DNA from: Tillandsia leiboldiana
Lineage: Eukaryota; Streptophyta; Magnoliopsida; Poales; Bromeliaceae
Assembly (NCBI GenBank): GCA_029204045.2
Contig: CM055072.1
Span: 6,329,969-6,393,968, forward strand
DNA: 64,000 nt
Direction: 5' to 3'
Shown here: piece after piece, positions 44,046 to 54,777 of the stretch
How positions within the stretch are numbered: the first letter of the stretch is position 1
Layout of the letters: each line of letters opens with the position of its first letter
Translations under genes and position numbers: made by a program
Notes under the pieces: model-generated
What the model was told of the DNA's origin: nothing
Seen by the model: only the letters and a program-made list of their open reading frames with translations
Databases searched by the model: none

Positions 44046-46996
44046 TCAAACCCGGATAGGAGTGAAAAGGTCGGGGTAGCACTCCCTCATCTTGGATTCC
44101 AGTTCCCAAGTGGCTTCTCGCTCTTCATGGTTGCTCCAATGTACTTTCACGTAGGGGATAGCCCGATTTCGTAGTGATTTTGTTTCCCTTGCCAGGATCT
44201 TCACTGGGGTTTCTTCGAAGCTCAGGTCCTCCTTAAGTTCGAGTGCAGAGGTGTCCAGGACATGTGATGGGTCGGGGAGATATTTCCGAAGCATTGATAC
44301 GTGGAACACATCGTGGACTCGGTCGAGGTTTGGTGGTAGGGCGAGGCGGTAAGCTACTGGGCCGATACGCTCTAGAATCTCAAATGGCCCCACAAACCGT
44401 GGGCTCAGCTTGCCCCTTAGCCCGAAACGCCTGATTCCTCTGGATGGCGAGACCCGCAAAAACACATGTTCCCCCACTTGAAACTCCAAGTCCCGGCGCC
44501 TCTGGTCTGCGTAACTCTTCTGTCGACTCTGGGCGGTCAGCAAGCGCTGTCTGATAAGGCGCACTTTCTCTTCAGTTTCTTCCACTAAGTCGGGTCCCAA
44601 AAGTTTCCGCTCTCCCAAGTCGTCCCAGCAGATCGGGGATCGGCAGCGCCTTCCATACAGTGCTTCGTAGGGCGCCATCTGAATGCTGGCCTGGTAGCTG
44701 TTGTTGTAGGCAAATTCCACGAGAGGTAGGTAGCGTGACCAACCGATTCCCCAATCAAGCACACAGGCGCGAAGCAGGTCTTCTAGGGTTTGTATCGTGC
44801 GCTCTGACTGTCCGTCCGTCTGAGGGTGGAAGGCGGTGCTGAAATGTAATCTGGTCCCCATGGCCTGCTGGAGACTTTGCCAAAACTTCGAGACAAAGCG
44901 CGTGTCTCTGTCCGAGGTGATCGATGCCGGTACCCCATGTAGTCTCACGATCTCGCTGATGTAGACTTGAGCTAGCCGTTCGCGGGTCCAAGTGGTGTGA
45001 ATTGGTAGGAAGTGTGCTGACTTGGTTAACCGGTCAACTACAACCCAGATCGCGTCGTGGCCCTGTTGTGAACGTGGGAATCCAGTGACAAAATCCATGG
45101 TGATCTGGTCCCATTTCCACTCTAGTACCGGTAAGGGCTGTAGCTTCCCTGCTGGTCGCTGGTGTTCGGCCTTTATCTGTTGACATACTAGGCAGTGGGC
45201 TACGTATCGCGTCACGTCTTCTTTTAACTTAGGCCACCAGAACGTCTGTTTGAGATCCCTGTACATCTTCGTGCCCCCCCGGGTGTGCCGCATAAGGGGC
45301 TCGATGTGCCTCCGCTAAGATTTCATTCTTCAACTCTGGTGAATCCGGCACACAGACCCGCCCGCGGAAACATAGGGTGCCGTCGTCTTTCACCGCAAAG
45401 TCAATCTCTTGACCCTGGGGAATCTTGTCTCGTAAGCGCTGTAGGTGCAGATCGGTCTGCTGTCCCTCCTGGATCTTCTCGAATAGCGTCGGCTTGACCA
45501 CCAAGGCTAGGAGTTGCAGAACTGTGCCCGCAGGCACCACCTCCAACTGCATTCGCGCGAACTCCGCGATCAGGTGGTCCTGCTTTGTCAGCGCGCTCTC
45601 CGACGCCCCGTCCCGATGCCCTTTTCTGCTCAGTGCGTCTGCCACCACATTTGCCTTCCCGGGGTGATATTGGATCGTCAAGTCGTAATCCTTCAGCAAC
45701 TCGAGCCACCGTCTCTGCCGCAAGTTTAACTCTTTTGGGTAAAGATGTACTTAAGACTTTGATGATCTGAGAAAACGTTGCAGTGGACTCCGAAGAGGTA
45801 ATGCCTCCACAGTTTCAAAACGAAGACCACGGCGGCCAATTCCAAGTCGTGTATCGGGTAGTTCCTTTCGTAGTCCTTCAGCTGCCTGGACGCGTAGGCG
45901 ATCACCTTCCCCTGTTGCATCAGAACACCTCCAAGACCGATCCTTGACGCGTCGCAGTACACTTCATAATCCTCTCCGGGCGTCGGCAGCACCAGTATTG
46001 GTGCCTTAGTTAATCTCTTCTTGAGTTCCTCAAAACTCTCATGGCACTTGGCCGTCCATATGAACTTCTCGCCTTTTCTGGTCAATCGGTTTAAAGGGGT
46101 AGCGATCTTTGCGAAACCCTCAACGAAACGCCGGTAGTATCCTGCCAGCCCTAGAAAACTTCGTACTTCTGTCACCGACGTCGGCGGCCGCCAGTCTACC
46201 ACTGCTTCTACCTTTTTGGGGTCCACAGCGATCCCCTGTGCCGAGATCACATGCCCTAGGAAGCCAACTTCCCGCAGCCAGAATTCACACTTCTTGAGTT
46301 TAGCGAACAGCTTCTGCTCTCTGAGGGTTTGCAGGATCGTCCGTAGATGGTCCTCGTGCTCCTCGTCGGTAGTGGAGTAAATCAGGATGTCGTCGATGAA
46401 GACTACCACGAACCGATCCAAGAAGGGTCTGAAGATCCGGTTCATCATGTCCATGAAAACAGCGGGGGCGTTCGTAAGCCCGAAAGGCATCACCGTGAAC
46501 TCGTAGTGGCCGTATCGAGTCCGGAAGGCGGTCTTGGGGATATCTTCATTTCGAACTCGGAGTTGATGATAGCCCGACTGTAGGTCAATTTTGGAGAAGA
46601 CCGTCGCTCCCCGTAACTGATCGAAGAGGTCGTCGATTCTGGGTAGGGGGTACTTATTCTTCACCGTGACTTTGTTTATCCCTCTGTAGTCAATGCAGAG
46701 CCGCAGGCTTCCATCTTTCTTCCGTACAAAGAGTACCGGTGCGCCCCAGGGTGACACACTCGGTCGGATGAACCCTTTGTCCAAGAGATCTTCCAGTTGT
46801 GCCTTAAGCTCCTTCAGCTCCGCGAAGGCCATTCGGTAAGGGGCCTTCGTAATAGGCTGCGTGCCTGGCAGCAGCTCAATAGGGAACTCCACCTCCCTCT
46901 CCGGAGGCATCCCCGGCAACTCCGCGGGGAAAACGTCAGGATAGTCCCTCACCACTGGGATATCTGCAAGTGTCGTCGAGGGTCGAGTAGCCAAAT
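44046..46996 (-). pseudogene. pol: Element B pol: RT, RNase H, integrase, chromodomain (two frameshifts)
   Basis: Frame 1 (46996-45731) covers RT with VRKKDGSLRLCIDY and FIDDILIYS and RNase H with CDAS, LELAAV and SDH. A 1-nt deletion near 45731-45737 shifts into frame 2 (to about 45290), which covers the linker ADALSRKG and the start of integrase. An additional C in a C-run near 45283 shifts into frame 3, which holds the integrase zinc finger (CLVCQQIKAEH), core ITMDFVTGFP, SDRDTRF, DGQSER, and the chromodomain-like tail ending CYPDLF. The stop is at 44046. Gag and protease lie beyond C at 57516-59321. Confidence 0.94.
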
Positions 46997-47794
46997 TGTC
47001 ACGCCCCGGGGGTTTATTTTAGCGGAAACGGATTACAAAAGGGTATGTATTTTTTTTTGAAAACCTTCTTCCCCGGCGCGTACCCAGATCCGCCGCATAT
47101 ACAGGATCACTCTACAAACGGACAGAGTCTCCCCTGTATGTGCACGGCGTCGCGGTTTGTACAATGTCCAGTAACGAGTAAACATTCAATCACAACAATC
47201 CCAAACGTATAACCATTCACAATATACTGAATTAACTCACGGCCGATTAGTTTGAAAGGATAAAACCCACGGTTGTTGAAACGGCGCCCACCCGGCTCCC
47301 ATATTTTGAAAACCGTTTTTGAAAGCAACATAAACTCAGGGTTTTTGGAAAACAGTGCCCACACGACACTTGGGTTTTGAAATCATAGTTTTCGCAATCC
47401 GTTCTTTTATTTGCTATTTTATTTTCCAAAGCGGCCCACAGAAATATAAAGAAAAATAGACAATCCAAATGTCACCGTACCAACGTCCACATCGACCCCA
47501 CGAGGGTATCGAGAACCATCCACAGTCTACAAATATTAAATGGAATGCGAAAGTAAGGAGTAAAACACTGTTCCGGTCTCCTGAGACCCAACACCTCTAG
47601 CCGTGGCCCCACCGTCGCCTAACTCTCCCCCCTGTAGGACCCTGTCGCAAAGTGGGAAGTCAGCGACTAAACAAAAATGATAATAATAAAGCAGGTAAAG
47701 AAACATCCAACCGTAGTCTATCCGGAGCAAGCACCCCTCCCCCCCGCAAGGGAAAAGTAGAATCAAACACCTGTAAACCTGCAATACCCGATCC

Positions 47795-47891
47795 CGTCGG
47801 ACAACTAAACCGACGAAATCGCACCGCGCCCAAGTCGGACAACTAAACCGAATGGGTCGCACCGCTCCCACGTCGGACAACTAAACCGACG
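47795..47891 (-). repeat. Three-unit hairpin array in C left LTR
   Basis: Units at 47795-47815, about 47833-47853 and 47871-47891. Units 1 and 3 are CGTCGG/CCGACG around ACAACTAAA (TTTAGTTGT in transcript sense); unit 2 keeps the loop but pairs over only four bases plus one. Spacing is about 38 bp. The right LTR copy is at 55576-55672. Confidence 0.82.
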
Positions 47892-48569
47892 GGTCGCACC
47901 GCTCACACCTTGGCGCATACATGCCCCACAACTAAAGAGGCCCCACGCCGTCCTGTGGGTATACACGGGTCATGGACCACTTTTCCGGAAAAGCACACCC
48001 TTTGCGGTGGCCAAACCGCGGGTGCGCGTGTTGCAGCCGAGCATAGTAACCGTGAACCATATATATATATCAATGTATGAGAACCGTATGAAATAACATA
48101 TACATATCCACTACATACACCTATCCATGCATGAGAGCCACATGAAACAATATATATATCTAATCATAAGAACCGTAAAGCCATAACGAATAATTGATGC
48201 CTCCCTACCATGTTTAACCCAAGTACACATAAGGTTGACCCCGTCCAACATGATAGAATTAGAAGTTAAGACTTAAGAATAAAAACCCACCTCTACGAGC
48301 AATGATCAAAGCGCTACGCCCCCGTGTCCCGGTGCACTCCCCGAAACTACAAAGTTCACCGGGAAGAAGTCAGCGTCTACCCAGCATAACACAAGGAACA
48401 AAAACAGATATCTGGATCCCGTCGTGGAACGGGGTTCTCGGGTTCGACGGCGGCGGCGGCCGAGTCGGAACCCGGGGCGGCGGTGACCGTGCTGCCGCGC
48501 TGGCCGCACGCGTATCAGGCCCCGTACGGTGTGAGGCCCGCACAGCTCCCTGACCACGGCGGCCCTGCT

Positions 48570-49010
48570 CGGTGCCTGGCCCCGCGCGGCGCCCAGGTCC
48601 CGCGCGGGCGCCCAGCCCGCACGCACGGGCGGCCCCGCGCGGCGCCCAGGCTCCGCGCGGGCGCCCAGCCCGAACGCACGGGCGGCCCCGCGCGGCGCCC
48701 AGGCTCTGCGCGGGTGCCCAACCCGCACGCACGGGCGACCCCGCGCGGCGCCCAGGCCCGCGCGGGTGCCAGACCCGCACGCACGGGCGACCCCGCGTGG
48801 CGCACAGGCTCGCGCGGGTGCCCAACCCGCACGCACGGGCGACCCCGCGCGGCGCCCAGGCCCGCGCGGGTGCCAGACCCGCACGCACGGGCGACCCCGC
48901 GTGGCGCACAGGCTCGCGCGGGTGCCAGAACCGCACGCACGGGCGACCCCGCGCGGCGCCCAGGCCCGCGCGGGTGCCCGACCCGCACGCCCGGGTGCCC
49001 TAGCCCTGCG
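48570..49010. repeat. GC-rich minisatellite of C (left LTR)
   Basis: Units of roughly 50-60 bp are built from CGCGCGGCGCCCAGG, CGCGCGGGTGCC and CGCACGCACGGGCG. It is identical in the right LTR (56351-56791). Several overlapping frames of 140-199 codons cross it on both strands; none is credible as a gene. Confidence 0.92.
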
Positions 49011-49734
49011 CGCATGGGCGCCTCGCGACGGCGGTGGTGCGGCCGGCCGGGGTGCACCGTCTTCCCCCTCCCCGTGCGATGATCCGAAAGAAGCCCTAGG
49101 TACAAATTAAAAACTCACAGAACTTTGCGCCTCCGATTCGCCGATGAAGAGGGAGGAAGAGTAGAGTATCGTCCCGTTCTTGCGTGCCCGGTTCCGGAGG
49201 TGTGCGGTGTTCTTCCCGTTCCTCGATCGTTCCGCCGCGGTTCCTCGCGCCGATCGGATGGGAAGAGGAGGGTTTGGGAGGGGCGGTTCCTTGTCCGGCT
49301 TAGGTCGGGTTGTAAAGGAGGTGAGAGGAACGGTAGGGGGAAAAATAAATCTGAACCTAACACATAAGTATTAAAAGGAAAAGCCGCCTCCGTACACGGG
49401 AACTTAACCCTAAGTCCCAAAATGCAATTTAAACTCGGCGAATTGAGTTTGGGTGCGAACCTGGGTCCGGTCTGCCTCGAAGAACGTGTAAGTCGCCTGA
49501 ACTGCTGCCAACTTCCGGAATTTATTCTGGGAGATTTCGGGGTTAGAATCCAGAACCGATTGCGCCGCCGTTCTCCGTTTCGCGAGCTTTATTGTCTAAA
49601 AATACCCGCGAGCCCCGACAGTCTGCCCAGAGATGAAGAAAAATAATCCACCCCCGGACCCCTTAGTCGAAAAGTGGATTTGCAAGAATTTTAAAAGAAG
49701 GTCTAGAAAGGCAAATAAAGCCGCGGTTATTACA

Positions 49735-49770
49735 CCACTCACCTCTAAAAACGAGTTTCGTCCTCGAAAC
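49735..49770 (-). other. PPT region of element C
   Basis: The minus strand reads TTTTTAGAGGTGAGTGG next to the LTR, preceded by TTTCGAGGACGAAAC. Confidence 0.6.
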
Positions 49771-52700
49771 TCAAACCCGGGTGGTGGTGAAGAGGTCGGG
49801 GTAGCACTCCCTCATCTTAGATTCCAGCTCCCATGTTGCTTCTCGTTCTTCCTGGTTGCTCCAGAGCACCTTCACGTAGGGGATGACTCGGTTCCGCAGT
49901 GCTTTGCTTTCCCTTGCTAGGATACGCACGGGGGTTTCCTCGAAGCTTAGATCCTCCTTGAGCTCGAATGTGGAGACGTCCAACACGTGTGACGGGTCGG
50001 ATAGGTATTTCCGGAGCATGGACACGTGGAAGACGTTGTGGACCCGGTCGAGGTTAGGGGGTAGGGCAAGGCGGTACGCCACTGGGCCTATGCGCTCCAA
50101 GATCTCAAAAGGCCCCACAAACCGTGGGCTCAACTTGCCCTTCAGCCCGAAACGCTTGATCCCTTTGGATGGCGAGACCCGCAAGAACACGTGTTCCCCC
50201 ACTTGAAATTCCAAATCGCGGCGCCGTCGGTCTGCGTAGCTCTTCTGTCGGCTTTGGGCGGTCAGCAACCGCCGCCTGATGAGGCGCACCTTCTCCTCAG
50301 TCTCTTCCACCAAGTCGGGTCCCAGGAATTTCCGTTCCCCTAAGTCGTCCCAACAGATCGGGGATCGGCACCGTCTCCCATACAAAGCCTCGTAGGGTGC
50401 CATCTGGATGCTGGCCTGGTAGCTATTGTTGTAGGCGAATTCCACGAGGGGTAGGTAGCGCGCCCAACCGACTCCCCAGTCAAGTACACAGGCGCGCAGC
50501 AGGTCCTCGAGGGTCTGAATCACTCGCTCCGACTGTCCGTCCGTCTGAGGGTGGAAAGCTGTGCTGAAGTGTAGCTTGGTCCCCAGGGCTTGCTGTAGAC
50601 TTTGCCAAAACTTCGAGACGAAGCGGGTGTCTCTATCCGAGGTGATCGATGCCGGCACTCCGTGCAGTCTCACGATCTCGCTGAGGTAGACTTGAGCCAA
50701 CTGCTCTCTGGTCCAGGTTGTGTGGATGGGTAGGAAATGAGCTGTCTTGGTTAGCCGGTCCACAATGACCCAGATCGAGTCGTGCCCCTGCTGTGTACGT
50801 GGGAACCCGGTGACGAAGTCCATAGTGATCTGGTCCCACTTCCACATCGGCACCGGTAAAGGCTGTAATTTCCCCGCAGGCCGCTGATGCTCTGCCTTTA
50901 TCTGCTGGCATACCAGGCAGTGAGCTACGTGTCGTGTCACATCCCCCTTCAACTTGGGCCACCAGAAGGTCTGCTTGAGGTCCCAGTACATCTTCGTGCC
51001 CCCCGGATGCGCCGCATAAGGGGCGCGGTGTGCCTCTGTCAGAATCTCCTCCTTTAATTCCGGCGAATCCGGTACACAGAGACGCCCACGGAACCGCAAG
51101 TCACCGTCACTTCCCACTGCAAAATCGTTCTCCTGGTTCGGGTGGATCTTGTCTCGCACGAGCTGTAAGTGCGGGTCCGTCAGCTGTCCTTCTCGGATTT
51201 TCTCAAGAAGCGTCGGCTTGACCACCAACGCCGTCAGTCGAGCAACAGTGCCTGCCGGTACCACCTCCAACCTCAGTCGCGAGAATTCCGCGATCAGGGT
51301 GCTCTGCTCAGTTATCGCGCGTGCCGGCGTCTCCTCCGGTTGCCCCTTCCTGCTTAAAGCGTCCGCCACCACGTTTGCCTTCCCGGGGTGGTATTGGATT
51401 GTTAGGTCGTAATCCTTCAACAATTCAAGCCACCGCCTCTGCCGCAAATTTAGCTCCTTTTGGGTGAACAGGTACTTGAGACTTTGGTGGTCTGAAAAGA
51501 CGTTACAGTGGACACCAAAGAGGTAGTGTCTCCATAACTTTAGAACGAAGACCACTGCAGCCAGTTCCAAATCATGAATCGGGTAGTTCTTTTCGTAATC
51601 CTTCAGCTGCCTGGATGCATAGGCTATTACCTTCCCCTGTTGCATCAAAACACCCCCAAGTCCGATTCTCGATGCGTCGCAGTACACTTCATAATCCTCT
51701 CCGGGCGTGGGTAGTACAAGAATAGGCGCCCTGGTTAGCCTCCTTTTAAGTTCTTCGAAGCTCTCTTGGCACTTAGCCGTCCACAAAAACTTTTCCCCTT
51801 TCTTGGTCAACCGGTTTAAAGGGGCCGCAATTTTCGAGAAACCCTCGACGAAGCGTCTATAATATCCCGCCAGTCCCAAGAAGCTGCGGATCTCCGTCAC
51901 TGTCGTCGGTGGTTGCCAGTCGATCACCGATTCCACCTTCTTGGGGTCCACAGCGATTCCCTGCCGAGATCACGTGCCCTAGGAAACCCACCTCTCGTAG
52001 CCAGAATTCACACTTCTTGAGCTTCGCGAACAGCCTCTGTTCCCTGAGGGTTTGGAGAATTGTTCGTAAGTGGTCCTCGTGCTCCTCGTCGGTAGATGAA
52101 TAGATCAGGATGTCGTCAATGAAGACCACTACGAACCGGTCCAAGAAAGGTCTGAAGATCCGGTTCATCATGTCCATGAAGACGGCGGGGGCGTTCGTAA
52201 GCCCGAACGGCATAACCGTGAACTCGTAGTGGCCGTACCGGGTCCGGAAGGCGGTCTTTGGGATATCTTCGTTCCGAACCCGGAGCTGGTGGTAGCCCGA
52301 TTGCAGGTCGATCTTTGAGAACACCGTTGCTCCTCGCAGCTGGTTGAAGAGGTCGTCAATTCTGGGCAGGGGGTACTTATTCTTCACAGTAACCTTGTTT
52401 ATTCCCCTGTAGTCTATGCAGAGGCGCAGGCTTCCGTCTTTCTTCCGTACAAAGAGCACTGGTGCCCCCCAGGGTGACACACTCGGTCTGATAAATCCTT
52501 TGTCCAAAAGGTCCTCCAGTTGCGCCTTAAGCTCCTTTAACTCTGCGAAGGCCATTCGGTAGGGCGCCTTTGTGATTGGTTGGGTACCCGGTACGAGTTC
52601 GATAGGAAAAACCACCTCTCGTTCAGGGGGTACCCCGGGCAGTTCCGTCGGGAAGACATCGGGGAAGTCCCTCACCACCGCAATGTCTGACGGTGTCGCC

Positions 52701-54589
52701 TCGGGTCGTGTCACCAGGTCCACCGAGGCCAGGTAGGCCACGCACCCGCCTTCCACCAATCTTCTAGCCCTCGCCGATGAGATGATCGCTGGGAAGGAAA
52801 TGCTCTTACACGCCAGGTACATATTCTCAGGAAAGCTCGGCTCTTGCAATTGTACCATCCGCTTCTCACAATCGATGAGCACTTGGTACAATGAGAGCCA
52901 ATCCATGCCCAGCACTACGTCATACTCCTTCAGGGGGATTACCACCAAATCCCCCGGACAAGCCAGTCGCCCTAGATTGATCGGGCAGGCGGCCACGTAG
53001 CTGACCGCCTCCAACACCCCCCCCGCCGTTTGGACCGTCAAACGATTTTGGAGGGGCACCACCCCAAGACCATGCACAAAAACGAAATCACTAGAAATGA
53101 AAGAGTGTGTTGCTCCGGTATCAAATAGAGTTCTAGCGCGGGTACTTGAAATAGAAGTAATACCTGCGAGGGCGCCCCCCGGCGGATCCGTCTCTTGGCG
53201 GGTCATCGAGAAAACCCGCCCGCCAGGTTGTGGTTGCCTATCCTCCTCTCGTCGTGGTACAGGGGGTCTAGAAGTCGACCCCATTGGAGCTTTCCCCCGT
53301 CCTGACGTTTGTGGCGTGGGCGTGGAAGCTGCAGAGGACGCAGATCCCCAGGCCAAGGGGCAGTTGCGGCGGAAGTGCCCCGATTTGCCGCATCGGAAAC
53401 AGTGGTCACCCCTCTGGGGGCAATCTCCCGCTCGGTGTCCCCCCCCACAAATAACGCAAGGCCTGTCTCCCGCCCTCGGCCCTCCTACCGGTGCGCTCCG
53501 AGATCCCGACTGAGGCCTCCACCGCTTTGGGGGTCGGTTTCCACCAGAAGAGTCTCCCCCGGAGTAATGTTGCGATCGCTTCTTTTCCTCATGGTGCGCC
53601 GAGCCCCCTCTCCTGGCGCGGGTAACGGCGAACCCACGCTCTACCACCGTGGCCCTGTCGACCACCTTCTGGAAGGTGTGCAAGTCGGCCGCTTGCACCA
53701 CTTCAAAAATGTCACTCCGTAATCCATCCACGAAGAGCTGCGCCTTATGGGACTCGTCCCTTATCACGAAAGGGACGCAGTTGGCCAGTCGTACAAATTC
53801 GCGCTGATAGGCCATCACCGTTTTACTCCCCTGCTGGATATGGTTCAGGTCATCCTCCAATTTCTTTTTAACGCTGCTTGTGAAAAAGGCTCCAAACAGC
53901 TCCTGTTTGAATGCTGTCCATGACGGGAGCACGGCGGTGCCCTTTGTGGGATCAGGGCGGACCGTCTTCCACCATAAGCGGGCGTTCCCCTCCAGGAAGT
54001 GAACTGCCAGGGGAACTCGCTCGTCGTCCTCCATGAGTAAGTCCTCAAATAACTTTTCCATTGATCCCACCCACTTCTCGACGACCCAAGGATCAGTCGT
54101 CTCCCCGTCGAACGTGGGTGGGTCGTACTTCTTAAAGTCGGCCAGGTTGGCCCGCACGCGGTCCCGCTCAGTCAGCGGAACTGACCCCTCCCCCGTGGCG
54201 GCGGCAGCCACAGGAGGGGAAGGGGCGACCACGGTCTCCCCCGAGGCACCCCTGTTGGTGCTTCCCGGCGCCGGTCCCGCAGTTGCCGTCGCGGTTACCG
54301 CCGCTGGTATCGTCGTCTGGGGTGGGGGTACCTCGGCTTCGGCAGTCGCTGTAGGGGTCACTCCCGCGCTGGCCCCCGTCGCCGGCGCGCCTAGCCCCTG
54401 TGGAGGGGCGGCGGCGACTGTCACCGTCGCGGCCGGTTGCTGCTGCGTCAACTGACGCACGTGAGCCGTGAGAGTCGCCAGCTGCCCCGCCATGTCCCTC
54501 AGCTGTTGTTGCAGGCGCTGGTTCTCTGCGGCCGCCGACGTTGTCGCGTCCGCCCCTGCATCCTCGGCCGATGATCTAGTACGGGCCAT
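49771..54589 (-). pseudogene. gag-pol: Element C gag-pol polyprotein, one frameshift from intact
   Basis: Starts at ATG 54589 (MARTRSS; codons upstream of it are not used). Approximate residues: Gag core 160-300; CVICGG and CFRCGKSGHFRRNC knuckles near 395; protease LFDTGATHSFIS near 487; RT VRKKDGSLRLCID near 713 and FIDDILIYS near 825. Near 51964 a CA dinucleotide is missing compared with B, which shifts the frame; the first frame then stops at 51857. The second frame (51951-49771) holds the RT end, RNase H (CDAS, LELAAV, SDH), integrase (CLVCQQ, ITMDFVTGFP, SDRDTRF, GQSER) and the chromodomain-like tail. Nominal length is about 1,600 residues. Programmed frameshifting is unlikely, since the site is inside RT and B and F are in one frame there. 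Confidence 0.95.
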
Positions 54590-54777
54590 GTCTCTACACA
54601 AAAACAACAGTCAGCTCTAGACTCTGCTAACTTGCAACGAACCCCCCCCTCGATCACTCGCGTCCTACTCTACTATAATCTATCCATTCCATTCCTTTGT
54701 AGTTAAGTGAGGTATTCCTGTGGACGTCGGCACCAATTGTTGTGATTGAAAGTTAAGTCTCTGATACCATCTAAATC
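54590..54777 (-). other. Element C leader between PBS and gag
   Basis: 190 bp of non-coding sequence runs from the gag start to the 5' LTR. The PBS is at its outer end; nothing else is recognised. Confidence 0.7.
54759..54769 (-). other. Primer binding site of element C (initiator-Met tRNA)
   Basis: The minus strand reads TGGTATCAGAG, eight bases inside the right LTR. Confidence 0.9.

Larger units (their letters stand above)
46997..49734 (-). mobile_element. Element C left LTR (3' LTR)
   Basis: It runs TGTCACGCCCCGGGGG to CGCGGTTATTACA. It carries the conserved end hairpin (47095-47143), a GTGCC-type hairpin (47354-47370), the three-unit ACAACTAAA hairpin array (47795-47891), minus-strand AGGTGGGT (48285-48292) and a GC-rich minisatellite (48570-49010). 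Its leader resembles that of element I. Confidence 0.97.

Noticed and set aside
48306..49110. ORFs of 114-199 codons in C's LTR and their copies at 56087-56891
   Set aside because: They are repeat-derived frames on both strands of the GC array; identical copies exist only because the LTRs are duplicates.
51857..51967. Programmed ribosomal frameshift in element C
   Set aside because: The shift lies inside the RT domain, corresponds to a missing dinucleotide compared with B, and B and F are in a single frame there; a mutation is simpler.
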